NCBI GenBank assembly: GCA_026874595.1 | Contig: CM049320.1 | Coordinates: 32,210,214 to 32,274,213 of the forward strand | Direction of reading: 5' to 3' | DNA: 64,000 bases | Origin: Sipunculus nudus | Lineage: Eukaryota > Annelida > Sipuncula > Golfingiida > Sipunculidae | Part shown: positions 1 through 12,795 of the stretch, in pieces | Numbering within the stretch: position 1 is the stretch's first letter | Layout of the letters: the number at the start of each line of letters is the position of its first letter | Translations under genes and position numbers: made by a program | The notes under the pieces: model-generated | Seen by the model: only the letters and a program-made list of their open reading frames with translations | Told to the model about the DNA's origin: nothing | The model's database searches: none

Positions 1-799
1 TATGATATTCGTTTCATAAAATGTATTTGTAGTCAGGTCAGTTGGAGGCTATTGTACTTGAACAATGAAAATTTATATTTTGTGTTACAGATGTCCCTTT
101 TATTGTGTGAAGCAGTCTTACATGTGTCTGTGTGGTGCTAGCATTGTCCACTGCCGTGAGAGACGCGCGAGCTGGCCCGGCCCACGCAGGGGGTCTGACG
201 TGTAAACACAGCGCTCATACCAATCTGGAACTTTTTTAGGCGGGTCGCGCTGGATTTTTTTACACACTGATAATGGCAATAGAGCAAGAGTGTGTACTTA
301 CATACGCAGTAATGGAATATGTGTCAAAGACATTTCAAATTAATATTAACTAATATTGTAGGTTATTTCTATGCAATTAGATTCGGAACTTTCGGCCCGA
401 GGTTTTTAACTAAATAAACTTATGTTCTGCTCTGTTCTATTTACCTTTTATTAGAAAACAAACGTTCCCCTTATTTTCATAATATACTTTTTAACATTGA
501 TTCTTAAGAACACATTAAAATTAAAGTGCTCTTTGATTCATTTCTTTAAGTCGACACGCATATGCATTTATTCTTATCAGTCTAAAAATTAGACTTATTT
601 TACATATATATTTATACTTTTGTTAAAATCACCTTGTAGGAAAATTACAGTTTCAGGATATCATTGAATCCTGCTTTATTTTTTATGACTAGACGTTTTA
701 CAAATAATAAGAAAAATATGCCAAGTGCTATTAACAAGTTAAATTTTCACTCGCTGGGTCATTACAATGAGTTTCCTTGCCATTGTATGTTATTTAAGA

Positions 800-1145
800 T
801 CACTTTTTTTATTTTTCGCAGTCTCTGAGCTCGTGTGTTGCTTTATATCATTAGGATTTCATGTAGCTTATAAAATGTTTTTCTTTTCTTGTTATATTTT
901 GAAAGTCCCTCTCACTAAATAACTAGCAGTGACAATCACCGATTTCTTTTAACACGTCTTAATAAATTTCTTCAAGTTACGTTTTTGCTGTATTTGCTCG
1001 TGTGTGGGTTTTCATATATCATTAGAACTTTAGGTAGCTGATAAGCTAATTTTTTTTGTTGTCATTTACAGTTCCCCATCACTAAATAAATGCCAGTGAC
1101 ACTCACCGAATTCTTCAAACCCGTCTCAATAAATTTGTAAGTTTT
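800..1145. repeat. Tandem doublet, period about 168 bp
   Basis: Two diverged copies share GCTCGTGTGT, TATATCATTAG, CACTAAATAA, CAGTGACA.TCACCGA and the CTTAATAAATTTC-type end. No ORF. Confidence 0.6.
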
Positions 1146-1314
1146 TATTTTCTTTCTTAAAAGTATTAGGCAAAATACTCTTGACCCTATTTGAACGAAA
1201 CATTGTACAGGCGTGTCTTATGACCCATTAAATTTAATGCGGATGCAAAAAAGGGAGCAGGTCTAGTAGGATTCCTTGTCTTTACCTGATGTGTAAGCTC
1301 TTCAGAGCAGAGTT

Positions 1315-1480
1315 GGTTCCAAAAGTACTCGTACTAATAGTACTCGTACTTATGAGTTCTTTTTTGAGTACTCAGTTCTCGTACTCGAGTACTTTAAAAA
1401 GCGCCAAAGTACTCGTACTTTTACTCAAGTACTTTAAAAGTACTCGGTACTCATATGAGTAAATCACAAGTACTTTGGGT
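1315..1480. repeat. AGTACTCGTACT-rich repeat, copy 1
   Basis: Dense array of the self-complementary AGTACT with CTCGTACTCGAGTACTTT variants. A related stretch in the same orientation lies at 3015-3105. It resembles subterminal repeats of some DNA transposons, but no transposase lies between. Confidence 0.6.
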
Positions 1481-3014
1481 ATTTCATATATCATTAAAAT
1501 TTCTAAATACCTTTAATCTCAATTTATAATATTAATAATAGTATTATAGTATATTATAGTAATCCATATCTGTTACTATAACTGAAACTATTATAGCATT
1601 TTCGCATCGATAACTACTTCTATTACTATAACATGGCTTCTATTACTTATACTATTATATCTATTTAATCAAAAAAAATATAAATAAATTGAACTATTTT
1701 ATCATTAATACATTCATACAATTCATGTTACATGTGTACAGTATTATATATTTCCAGCAAGGTAAGAACAACCTGTTCATCATAACATAAACTCACCAGT
1801 GCCCCGGGGCCTCGACTAACCATGCATGAATTGATTTATATATGAAACTAAATGTGATTGTAGGTTTAGCAGATTTTCAGTGGGAATTGTAGTCTTCGAT
1901 GAGCTCAATACACAGTCTGTGGCACAACTAAGACTCAACTGTTGACTGTCAACTAATTAACCCAGAGAAAGCTGTGATTATCAGACCAAACACCCCTTAG
2001 CTACTACAAGATAGGCTGTGGCATCACATTCTACTATCGGCTGACAATAACTTGTCCAACATACTGTGTAAGCACACAAAGGACTTCTCCAATGTTCAAT
2101 GACCAAGCCTACTTAGTGAATGAACAAAGAGAACCAGGAGTTAACCTTAAGCCAAAGTCTTCTGTCCAGTGCCCAATGAACCATGAAACCACCCAGCATT
2201 ATCTAATTCCACTACACTGGGCCCATTACTGTGATCTATCAACCTAATCAAAATAACACTCTATTCATCAGATGTGTAAGCCAAGGATAGAAATATCTTT
2301 TCTATCAGTAGTAATAATACTTTTACTAACTTTGAAAACCTGTAATACTCTATTAATATTATGTATTACTATCGCCTCATTCCTTGTTGCTGTGCCACTG
2401 AGGTAACATGTTAATACTCATAAATTATTACACATGATGAATGACATAGTCGGTCTGTCAGATATGTTGTTTTAATCTATTTGCACATATACCGGTTGCC
2501 ATTAAATATCTTTATTAGGCTACAGCCACATATTATTCATAAATCGTTATTATATAAATAACAACATATGTTTATTATTATTACTGTTATCATTATTGTT
2601 ATCATTGTTATTGTTATATGATCACATTTGGTTATCACATGGATATATGCTTTTTACAATGTCAGTGAGATGTCATTTAACAATATAACTTTTATATATT
2701 ATTTTTATATTTTTAATTTGCATAATACAACATTAAGTAAATTGCATATCCTGTCCGGGCTTAGAAATATATTTTTGAGAAACCAGGAGACCAGATGTTT
2801 CTTCAATGCAAACCGACTGTTATAATAAGTTTGATATATTTAAAATGTATATGACCAGTTTACATGCCCTAGAGTTTGCATTTCATCTCAGTATTATGAT
2901 TAAGCATAAGACAACATTGTATATATTTTTATTTTGTCCTGGGTTTTCATTAATAAAAATATATTTAACTTTGTGAGTATATATTAAATTTGATAACCTG
3001 ATTAAACAAGTTTT

Positions 3015-3105
3015 GTTACAAAAAGTACTCATTAAGTACATTTCGAGTACTCGGAACTCGTACTCGAGTATTTTTGTAAAAAGTGCAAAAGTACTTTTAA
3101 AAGAC
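3015..3105. repeat. AGTACTCGTACT-rich repeat, copy 2
   Basis: Shares AAAAAGTACTC, GGAACTCGTACTCGAGTA and AAAAAGTGCAAAAGTACTTTT with 1315-1480. The 1.5 kb between the two copies contains only AT-rich sequence and no convincing gene. Confidence 0.6.
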
Positions 3106-3710
3106 CCGATAAACTTTCATCTATATCATATTTAGAGATAACCTAAACAAGAAACACGCGTTTTGAACACGATGGTGAGGATATAACTCACAAAATGGCT
3201 GAATTGAATTGTCACAACGATTTATTATTCATGAGGTTGTCTGTTTTGCTAAAGGTTGTTACTGATACATTCATATGAGGTTGAAGGGTTGTTTACATAG
3301 GTAAACCATGACAAAACAAATTACAAAGAGAGGAAGGTGTTTTCTGTGGCTTACGTGCACCGTTTCAGGTTAATTTAAATTTACATGATAAAAAGTACCA
3401 ACTTGAGAGGTACTTTCAAAATGGTAGTGTACGGTAGATTACACTCATTCTCTTAGGCGGTCAATATTGAGCATTACTAACAATAATTTCAAGGAAGAAT
3501 TTTGTTCGTCGCGATTTGGTTCTGATTTGGTTCTGATCGGCAAAATGGTTCAAGTAAGTCTGCCACATAGTTTGCATAAACATTTAAGTTGATTAAACTT
3601 ATTTATGGAACAAACTATAATTCTCAAGGCGTGCCAAAACACTTTACGGCCTAGGTTATTTGCCCGGTGGACCAAACATTCTTACATTTCGTGTTTAAAA
3701 ATTTTGTTAT

Positions 3711-3860
3711 GATGACAAATTGTTCAGGGGTAAACACTGGGCCGATCCCGGAATCGAACCCATGTCTGTGGCGCACAAGTCCAGCGTACCCACCGCTTCG
3801 CTAGCAAAGCATCTTTTACTAGCGAGACAGTTCGGTCCACTTTTATGTCGCCCCGTAACA
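3711..3860 (-). mobile_element. tRNA-derived SINE module, copy 1
   Basis: On the minus strand an A-box-like TAGCGAAGCGGTGGG (3803-3789) is followed at normal spacing by a perfect B box, GGTTCGATTCC (3760-3750), i.e. an internal RNA polymerase III promoter. The sequence does not fold into a full tRNA as far as I can see, so it is a tRNA-derived repeat and not a tRNA gene. A second, more diverged copy lies at 3985-4132. Confidence 0.65.
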
Positions 3861-3984
3861 CACCCCCTCTTGAGAGCGTTCTGCTATCAGAACAAGACTA
3901 ATTATCCCAGGTGTCAAACTTTGGTGAGATTATTCCCTAGGCCACAAATGTTACCGTCTAGTCGGACGAGCCCCAATTGAGTAC

Positions 3985-4132
3985 GATGACAAATTTTCAG
4001 GGGAAAACACTGGGCCGATCCCGGATTCAACCACGTCAGTGGCGCACAAGTCCAGTGTACCAACTGCTTTGCTAGCAAAGCAAGCTTTACCAGCGAGACA
4101 GTTCGGTCCGCTTTCCTGTCGCCCCATAACAA
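3985..4132 (-). mobile_element. tRNA-derived SINE module, copy 2
   Basis: Same orientation and length as the module at 3711-3860, offset 274 bp. The B box is damaged (GGTTGAATCC). Both modules share TTCAGGGGWAAACACTGGGC and the GCGAGACAGTTCGGTCC stretch. The pair plus the 125-bp linker looks like a local tandem duplication or dimer. Confidence 0.6.
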
Positions 4133-5205
4133 TGTAAGAGGTCCTACACCATTACCAATATGGTCAGTGCTTACAAGAACTGGAACCACTTAATACATTT
4201 ATGAAATCACCATTCTACATTTATTCTTTAACATAGATAATTATTATCGTCTATTACTTCTTCTTCACTAATGCACAAGTCTCAGTCATAATATAAAATT
4301 CCTAACATCAAGTGTGAAAGAGTCAAACGCAAAATGAGAGAAAGTTTCTTGGTGCTCTAGGAATGTCTACCAGAAATTTAGTCAGCGGCTGGTCAATGAA
4401 CATGTGGCAGACCCCTTGTCGATTCCTGATTGTGTTAATTAACTTAGGCTATAGATGCAGCTTTGTATATACCTTACATCGGATGAGCAGGTCGATTAAA
4501 ATCGTTATATAAGGACTCGTTTCGCAGGAGGTTCTGGGTAAAGCGTGAAAAATATGCCTACGTGCCACTTGAGTTTAATGGCAACAATTCCATATCCTTC
4601 CGATTTCCAAAGGACCATAACCCAAGACCATCAAATGTCTTTTTACTTGATGCGTCTACCCTCCAGCTGCATGGATCTTGCTTATATTAACACGAATTCC
4701 GAAATACGGTATAAATACCAGCTTGAGATAAAAGCACTCGCTGTCGGGGAAGAATAAAGGCGTCATAATATCCCAGGATCCAATCTGTTATTGCAGAGAA
4801 TGCCGGCCATGCATTTGGTTTAGCTAGACATGGCAAAATTCAGATTTGAGTTCAATCTTTATATATAAGTATACAACCTTTTATACTCTCCGATGTCGGC
4901 CATGACATGGTAAATACAGGTTGTACAGTCTTAACAGTCTTAACACATACACATACACGGGTACAAGAGTCTGCCAAGGCATTGCAGTGAAAACTTTTTT
5001 ACAGGCGAACATGAGACTGTGGACAAACACCGCACCAAGGACAAAACTGACCGGTCAGCTACAAACGAAGCATAATACAAATAACATCATAATACCTGTA
5101 TTATCTTATATATATACACCCGAACCGATATTACTGGTTAATGAACGGATCTCTAAAGGAAGTCTCACAGCATATATAAAGTGTCATATATAAGCATATA
5201 TAAAG

Positions 5206-5236
5206 TATATAGATATATATATATATATGTAGCCAC

Positions 5237-5274
<38 letters not shown>

Positions 5275-5345
5275 GTGAAACCTGTCTAAAGCGGACAGTC
5301 AAGGGACTTAATAGTGAGGTGTCCTTGTTAGGCAGGTTGACCTTG
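5206..5345. repeat. (TA)n tract and adjoining hairpin repeat
   Basis: TA-rich tracts at 5206-5270 are followed by GTGAAACCTGTCTAAAGCGG (from 5275) ending in GGCAGGTTGACC (5332-5343), whose AACCTGTC and GGCAGGTT arms can pair. From memory, this CTGTCTAAA..GGACA type of sequence is common in animal intergenic DNA as part of a short inverted-repeat element; not checked. Confidence 0.5.
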
Positions 5346-6587
5346 GTTGATAACTCAGGAATTATAAATAAAGACAACGAACAGCTGCAAGAAAGTGTTA
5401 ATTGTATTATATCAGGTTTCATGTAGATGTACAGCATATTCATGCACACATCATGCATTCAATAGTCATGTACAAACTGTGATTATTTTACTTATATCAA
5501 GTAGTAAACAATATGAGGAGAAAGGTCTCCGTAAAAACAACGTTCATAAATTCTTCTGCAAGTGCGCGTACGCTCTTTTTCGTAGATTCACTCAGTCAAA
5601 TAAGCTCGACTTTTTCAGATAGCGTAAGCTCCCGCCTGAAGTACGCGTGGTGCTACCTTGCGGTATTGTCTAAACTATCCTGTTCAGCTGCCCCAATGCG
5701 ATAATCTCAAAGATAATGACGACATCGATAATGTGAAGATTGTAAATGCTACGAACCTTGGAACATTCGTTTTTTATAGGTGAATGTAGTTTTAGTCTTA
5801 AATAAACTTTCTTTAATGATGGTTGTTTGGTTTGATTTGCTTTGATGTTGATGACGCCCGAGATTAAACGAACCCCGAGGAGCATGTGCATTGCGGCACG
5901 ATACGCGTAACTACGGAGCGACACATGGTTGACACTCAGCAGATCACGTGTGAGATGTATTGAGCAAAACTAATTATTTATATCAAACAGCCTGCTACAA
6001 AAAAGTGGCTGGTTTACAGTTAGATATTGCGTGAGTAAATCAGGGACGCACGGGTAATCGGCAGCCGTTTAATCATTTTAATGACCCCGCGGTCGGGCGA
6101 ATAATATGCAGCCTTCCAACGTGTGAATGATCAACCATGAAAAAAAGACTGGAAGATTACCGCTTTACCCTTGCTGTGTTTATCTTATGAGCACATCACA
6201 CCGTGACATGAACACCTACACGCATTTAGGTAACAAATGGGCATTGCTCAATCCTTTGTGTTCAAGTCCCGCGAACAACAGTAACGGTGGCCTGATGTTG
6301 TTTCGTTCACACAGAAATAAAAGGTTTACGCAACATAAATGTGCAGTGAGGTGTAGCTAGACTTGCAAAATCTATTTCACTTATGTGGCTGCATGTGTAT
6401 ATGGTTGCAAACATTAATCAATTAAAGCACTAAATTAGGTCCGTTCACATTTGCTGGGAGGATTAATCTGTGCCCGTTTGTACTCGTTCAATGTGGAATT
6501 GCTGAGACATATTATATATGCAAGAGATGTGCCTATAATACAAATGATGTTCCAATGTTTCTACTTCAGAAGATTTTTAATATATAT

Positions 6588-6740
6588 TAAGGTCTCAAAC
6601 TGCTCCGAAAGATTGTTAAACGTTGTTCCGTTTTCCGCAATATAACCTAAATTATGCTCTTGTACTACTTTACATGTACAATTTATGCAAGCTAATATAT
6701 TCCCAACAACGTGAAGAATAAACACACATTTCTCAAACCT
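6588..6740. repeat. Dispersed repeat, copy 1
   Basis: Shares GGTCTCAAACTGCTCC, GCTCTTGTACTACTT, ACATGTACAATTTAT and GAAGAAT.A.CACA with 46785-46925 in the same orientation. Confidence 0.6.
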
Positions 6741-7149
6741 GATTCAAATTTTAAAGACATATGAATTATTGTATTTATAAACTTCACTATATTTTATATT
6801 TCACAGCCATTTATGGTTCAAAATAGTCCATTTTTTACGTATGAATTTGTAAACCTATTTTCTTAATTTTTTTTTCAATTTTTGCATATTTGTAATGGAG
6901 AGCCATCTATCTGTGAAAATTAATTGTACAGTAACTTTACAATTTTCAAACTGGAATATTCAACAAACTCATTAATTTGAAAATTACTCCTGAAATTAAA
7001 TTAAGTCTTGTAAATATTTTACTAGGCCGTTTGACAACTCCGTCATATTCACACTGTCACGAAATTTTTTATTAATCTTTTTTTTTATTTCTCGTGTTAG
7101 CTATATCTTTGTATGTGTTGAAAGTAGGCCAAGGTCGCCAATCAAGTTT

Positions 7150-7700
7150 TTTTAACATGAGACAAGAGAGGAATGTATTGCAGTCACAGAGGACACCACT
7201 TGGTGGTTTGCCGTTGTAGCAGGGGAATATAGATGAGCCTAAGTAGCAAAGCAATCCAAGGCTTTGTATAAGATATATAGATATAGATGAGACTCTTTGG
7301 TAGAAAGTTATTTTAGGGGCCGCCTACTAAATTCCCTCTTCAGTTTCCAGAAGTCTGCGTTCCGCCAGTTAGGATTCGGTGCCGCCAGGTGGCTATCAAG
7401 TGCCGCTAGTCGGGGAGCCCATTCCGCCAGTCAGGGGCTAGAATTGGCTAACCTGTGCATGTTGGTATACCCTACGTTAAGGTGTAGAACACAACTGCCG
7501 TTCGACCTGTACACGTTGGTAAAGCAAGCGCTAGTGTGCGTTTAATGACATTTTAAGCAATTAAGAGTCCATCCTTAGTTTGTAACAAGAGAACTTTGAA
7601 AGGCCCAGAGCTTCTCTTTAAGTTGCATTGGTACACGGCTTGGGTATTGGTACTCTGAAGTGGTGGCTCTGGCAACTGAATTTTAAATTGTCAGGTGAGG
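7150..7700 (+). mobile_element. Ty3/gypsy-type LTR (LTR 1)
   Basis: LTR-like sequence shared with 28279-28985. Both have an ACATGAGACA-like start, then GATGAGCCTAAGTAGCAAAG, a cluster of about 20-bp CCGCCAGT-type subrepeats, GAGAACTTTGAA, ACGGCTTGGGTATTGGTACT and TGGCAACTGAATT. It is followed directly by the leader and integrase of the same element, which fits a 5' LTR. The borders are inferred from the similarity between copies. A clean TG...CA pair and target-site duplication were not found for this copy. Confidence 0.6.
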
Positions 7701-8885
7701 CTTAACACCACCATTCATTGTTTTATCTCCCAGATTTAGAAGACATTCGGCAACGTGTCGTCGAGTTGTGCCGTTTCGAACGGATTTCCTAGGTTTTGAT
7801 GTTCTGTAAACTCAGTCGGGTCAGGTATCGTGTCCGTCAGTTAGTCCGTGTTCTTTCACGGTAGGTTTAAGGGTAGCATAAGGTGCAGTCGCGTTATCAC
7901 TCGGGTCGAGACGGGTCTTTTGTCGTATATAACGTAGTTATAACTTAGGATCGTGCGTCCCCGCTACGCCACCTCTTATCACTATGTACCTGTTGAAAGA
8001 GGTCATAGACGGTGGTAAGGCGATGGGCTATACAGGAAAAGATTTACAGAAGTTTTTTTTTTTCAGAGCCAGGTTGCTTAGGTTAGACAGTAAGCCGCGA
8101 AGGAACGAAATGAGCTTGTGAGCACGAGTTAGATTTACGCAATAGAGTGCGGGAGAAGCATGCCTGGGCTCGTAAGCACGAGTTAGAGATACAGAATTGA
8201 GAGCGGGGGGCTCGCAGGCATGAGATAGAATTAGCGAGGTGTGGGGTCGCGTCGCGTAAGCAAGTAATATACTAGGCTGCACATGTTCATTCTCCGGCAG
8301 TACAGATCCTTTGAGATGGGCACTCGCAAGAGGCAAATCCCAAAGTTGCCTCAGCAGAAGAATCCCAGGTAATGAAACGTAAGCTAGGCAGGGGACGCGT
8401 GAACTATCCGTGCCACAACATGGATGCAGATTGTTACCCGTTTCACGTAAGAATGGCGACTCCGTGCGCGATACGTTTACGAAAAGTATAGGCATATCTT
8501 CTAGGGAGTGGTGGTACCGACTGCTCTGTGAGACCACGTGATGACGTTAGGCCATAAGACCATGCATTCAGGTCATAAGGGTATTTAACATAAGTATGAA
8601 AGAATACGTAGCCAGGTTTTCTTTAAGGTAATGTATCGGGAGTCGTACAATTATTGTAAGACGTGTGACATGTGTCAGCGTACGATACCAAATGGTAGGG
8701 TTAGGACCGTTCCCATAGGTAAACTTTAAAAACGTAAATCCAAGAACCGTTCTATCGCATGGCCGCAGAACTGATCGGACTAATATAGCCTGCATCGGAT
8801 TATTCACGGTTATGCACTACCCATTCGTTGGCCTGAGGCTGTGACAAAGCAGAACGTAGAGACGGTTACGGAAGCACTGGTACTA
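7700..8885 (+). mobile_element. Ty3/gypsy internal region, leader plus 5' half of integrase (decayed)
   Basis: Leader sequence (8100-8280) includes about three degenerate 50-bp subrepeats with CACGAGTTAGA and then GTGTGGGGTCGCGTCGCGTAA, which recurs at about 47840. Most of gag and pol is missing. From about 8590 the plus strand encodes an integrase zinc-finger remnant (YCKTCDMCQRTIPNGR) and then the start of the catalytic core, with several stops and frame changes. The integrase reading stops exactly at the CA/TA tract at 8887, and the matching 3' half is found at 21249. A dead element. Confidence 0.75.
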
Positions 8886-8886
8886 G

Positions 8887-8920
<34 letters not shown>

Positions 8921-8921
8921 C
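8887..8921. repeat. (CA)n(TA)n microsatellite at the break in the integrase
   Basis: A CA run followed by a TA run. It lies at the position where the uninterrupted copy at 48180 has only a short TATATATACACGCAGG tract, so it marks the left edge of the candidate 12.3 kb insertion. Confidence 0.95.
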
Positions 8922-8927
8922 TTATAA

Positions 8928-9290
8928 ATGCAACCATGGGGGGACCACGACTATCAGGGGACCGGATCAATTTCATTATTTCCAGTTCAAAGTAATTGCA
9001 AATTGCTCCATTATCAATTAATTATACATAAAAGTATTATTATTTTTTTAATTTTTCTCAATTTCTTATTTACGTAAGTGACGTATATTTTTTCGGTCCC
9101 CCGATAGTCATCGTGCTTTTTCACATAAAATTGCAACTTCAGGAGACCGATTCCGGTCCCCATATAGTCGTTTTTCATATTACGTCCCAGAGTTTATTTT
9201 AGTTTTCATATGGACAATTAATCGAATCCAGGATGTAACCCTTAGTTTGTGTTCTTGGTAAAATTATCTAAACTAATAATATACAACACA
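8928..9290. repeat. GGGGACC/GATAGT repeat family, left copy
   Basis: Contains TGCAACCATGGGGGGACC, ACTATCAGGGGACCGG and, on the other strand, TTCGGTCCCCCGATAGTCAT. The same motifs, inverted, form the repeat at 20345-21185. AT-rich between motifs. Confidence 0.55.
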
Positions 9291-9560
9291 TTTACCATCG
9301 GGAGACCAAAAGAACTATCGGGGGACCATATATCATATACGATTAACTATCAGGGGACCACCACACTACCAGTAGACCATATATCATAAAAGATTAACGA
9401 TCAGGGGACCACCATACTCCTAGGAGACTATATCACATAAACGGTGAACAATTAGGGGACAAATACGCCATCGGATAAACCATTTATACTATACAAGGTG
9501 AACTATCCGGGAACCAACATAATACCATATTTATCATATTAAATAAAAGGTGAACTATTG
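9290..9560. repeat. Minisatellite, period about 52-58 bp
   Basis: About five units of the form CTATCAGGGGACCACCA, a middle with TAGGAGACCATATATCAT, and an end like AAAAGGTGAA. Units diverge to the right. Confidence 0.7.
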
Positions 9561-9884
9561 TTTTGAGGACTGTTGTGTCATTCCCTGATCGCTCGGCCCC
9601 TATCGCTTAATGTTGGGTCTGGAGATCGTCCGCTAGTCGATTTATATAACAAAAAAAAAACAACAAGAAACGAATGTGTCATTTCCCATTTCTTATTATT
9701 AGGCATAAATGCTATTTTTCTTCATATAACAATAATTTTGTAGTTACTGTCATGTTTGTCATTATAGATGCTATTTTGCTTACGTTTGTTTCGGTTGAAA
9801 AAGAAGGGAAGTGGCTTTGAGCCAGAGAGCCATGTGTTTATTTGCGTCCTTGGGTTAATTATCTATCTTTATATCTGATACGAT

Positions 9885-10420
9885 GATTACACTGTTCATA
9901 ACATGACTATTTTTTGTTCCCCATCACTTATCACTGCTCATTACATAAATTATTTTTTGTTACCCATCACTAATCCCTGTTTATTACATGAATTAATAAT
10001 TTTATTACCCATCACTTATTTATGTTCATTATACTTACCTGATTAATTTTAGCTACCCAACACATATAACTGTTTATTACATGAATTATTTTTTGTTACC
10101 CATCAATTATCACTGCTCATTACACTGCTCATAACATGAATATATTTTTGTTATCCATCACTTATCAATGTTCATTACACTGTTCTGAATAATTTTTGTT
10201 AACCATCATTTATCAATGTTCATTACACTGTTAATTACATGAATAATTTTGTTAACCATCACTTATTAATATTCATTTCACTGCCCATTACATGAATATT
10301 TTTTTGGTTCGATCGCTTATCACTGTTCATTACCCGATGTTTTTGTTACCCCTCACTTATCACTGTGCATTAAATTAATAATTTTATTTGTTACCCTTCA
10401 TTTATCATTACTAGTATTAA
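9885..10420. repeat. Degenerate minisatellite, period about 50-60 bp
   Basis: Roughly ten units built from TTTTTGTTACCCATCACTTA, TCACTGTTCATTACA and TGAATAAT. No coding potential. Confidence 0.75.
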
Positions 10421-12570
10421 TGAAAATGCAGAGGATAAAAAGCTCAAATTGCAGATAATAATATTGGCTCAGGGACCCTTTTATTACGTATGCTACAGGT
10501 CCCTCACCACAGTCATCCGACACTGAGGGTTTAATATACTAGTATATGCCTATTTTTTATTAGGTAAAGCTATAACTGACACGACCCCTTTCAGTGATCC
10601 CGAAAATGGTCTGATCGTCAGTCCGGGATTTTACTGTTAATTGTCAATGGTGTGTTTGTCTGGAGTCAGGTCGGCTTAATCCAGCTAGTGGACAGGACTG
10701 TATATGTTTATTACGACAATTAATGTAAGCGAAATGTTGAAATCTTTACTCAAAATTATAAATATTATCAACAACATACGGGAAAATTTCTGCTTACTTT
10801 GTAAACATGTGTAGTACTTCTATGGAAAAAAAGTTATGACTAATGACCTTTTCTTGTTTAAATCCACATAATTATAGGTTAAACGACTACTGTGTCTTGT
10901 TAAACACCGCATTCCCACTGCAGTGTACAGCAATGTAGTGTTATTGTCTGTAGTGAATCAGGCTGTCAACAAGGATGCTTGGTTTGGTGACCGGCAACCT
11001 GTGAGGTCAGCTGCTAGCCAGCAGAAAGCAAGCCAGTGACACTTGGCCCCAGGGCAGCTTGTCAAGTGGCTTGCTGGGTACCGGTATTCGGGTAGGGTCT
11101 GTCTAGATAATATTTCAGTCCGTCAGTGTGTACGTGTACAACTAGCAACATTAAAAACTACTGCAAACTAATGAAATATAAACACTCATAAACATTTCAA
11201 ATGTCATGCATTTTTCATGAATATTTGAACATTTCTATAATTTTATAACTTATCAGTAAATAAATCTGTATAATTGATTCTTCACAATTCCTGAGAATTT
11301 TACAAACCATTTTCTAAACCAAAATGTTTGCCATATTATAATTTCTGCATATTTATTCCATTATGCTGATAAAATATGTTAAACGACAATTACTAAAGGG
11401 AAACTTTTTAAGTTAGTCTCTGAAAATTTAATTACACGTTCAGCATATGGTACAACAACAGATCAATTGGATATTGAGTCATGGTGTCATTTTAATGAGC
11501 GTCATATTTGTAAGTGAGACCTTCCATCCACTGGAAAAGTACGTTTGAATTATACAGGAACGGAATATAAATAAATAATGAAGAAACAAATAAAGGGAGC
11601 AGCAGGAAAATTGGCTTGTGGTCCAACACAATTCCACAGAATATCTAAAAATTCAATTAGAACTTTGAGAGATGTCGGGAGGATATAAAAACAGAATGGG
11701 TTTTTATATACCATTAGCAGCTGCGAGTAAGTTTATTATGGTTAAGCATGTCATGTATTACAAAAGCACTGGCATCACCGCAATGACGTCATAATGATAG
11801 AAGTATAAAAGAAATGCGTTGACCTGGCGCCTTTTTCCTTTTTTTTTTTTTTTTTGGTATATACAAAACAGGGTATCTGTCCGCGAGTGAGATCCTGAAA
11901 ATAACGGAATATTCTTGAGACGATACATGTTGTATGAAATCGATAGGCGGTCCAATATGCATCCCACTTTTCTTCTAAAATGTATTTGTTGTAAATATCT
12001 CCATAGGTTTTCTGTAATTTTCACTGAAATGTTGTTGAAGGGTGTGCAATGGGTCAAGGAACAATATCTTATTTTCTATGGTTCATCTGTTAAGATTAAG
12101 TTTGTAAGAGGATACAAATCCATGCGCTGGCAGAGATATGGGCTCTATGAGTGCTCTCTAGTTTTGGTATATGCGTCTATCCTTTTGAAGTATAACTCCG
12201 TCTGGTCAAGCAATGGTGAATTACTGTACTCTACCGAGCATTTCGAGGTACTATGTTGCAAGATTTTTCTTTGAATTAAATATCTTTATACATATATTGA
12301 CCCTTTTTTTTTATTATAATCACATTTGAATTAAAACGGACAAAGCTCCATGAGAAAAAATAGCCCCATCAGTTGTTGCTATTGATTGTATGAGTTGGGA
12401 GACGATATAAAAAATTGACTTGGCCTAATACAAGGATATTTACTTACCGCGATGCATGAAAAGAAATTACTCATTGTAGCGATCGGATACGTATACCGAT
12501 CAGGCACGAAGTATACGCATCACGCACGATAGATATTTGTATCCATGACTATAAAGGTCATATACATAAG
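10421..12570. other. No gene or repeat recognised
   Basis: AT-rich sequence with only short ORFs and a T17 run near 11838. The ORFs at about 11758-12274 overlap on both strands and have no recognisable motif. Confidence 0.5.
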
Positions 12571-12574
12571 ATAT

Positions 12575-12795
12575 TACCCGCACACGGACCACGCATCACA
12601 CTTACAATATATGTATATATGGGTTCCTGGCTTTATAGGATTGCACATTATGCGTAAAAGTCTATGAATCAAGCATACTCCGACATGTATATAGATTTAG
12701 GGTGCGTGATCCGTGTGCGTGGGGTATGGTGCGTAGAATGTCATGCGTAAGATGTACAAACCTGGGTTCCTGGTTTAATCTGCGCATTATACGTG
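12575..12795. repeat. Local inverted and direct repeats
   Basis: CGCACACGGACCACGC (about 12580) is the near-complement of GCGTGATCCGTGTGCG (about 12704). In addition, GGGTTCCTGG plus a GCRCATTATRCGT end occurs twice in direct orientation (about 12620 and 12767). Confidence 0.5.

Noticed and set aside
3745-3810. A tRNA gene on the minus strand
   Set aside because: A and B boxes are present, but I could not pair an acceptor stem or a proper anticodon arm. A duplicated, diverged neighbour fits a SINE better.
5165-5458. ORFs with YIYIYI stretches (also 20900-21360 and 46211-46414)
   Set aside because: They are translations of TA microsatellites.
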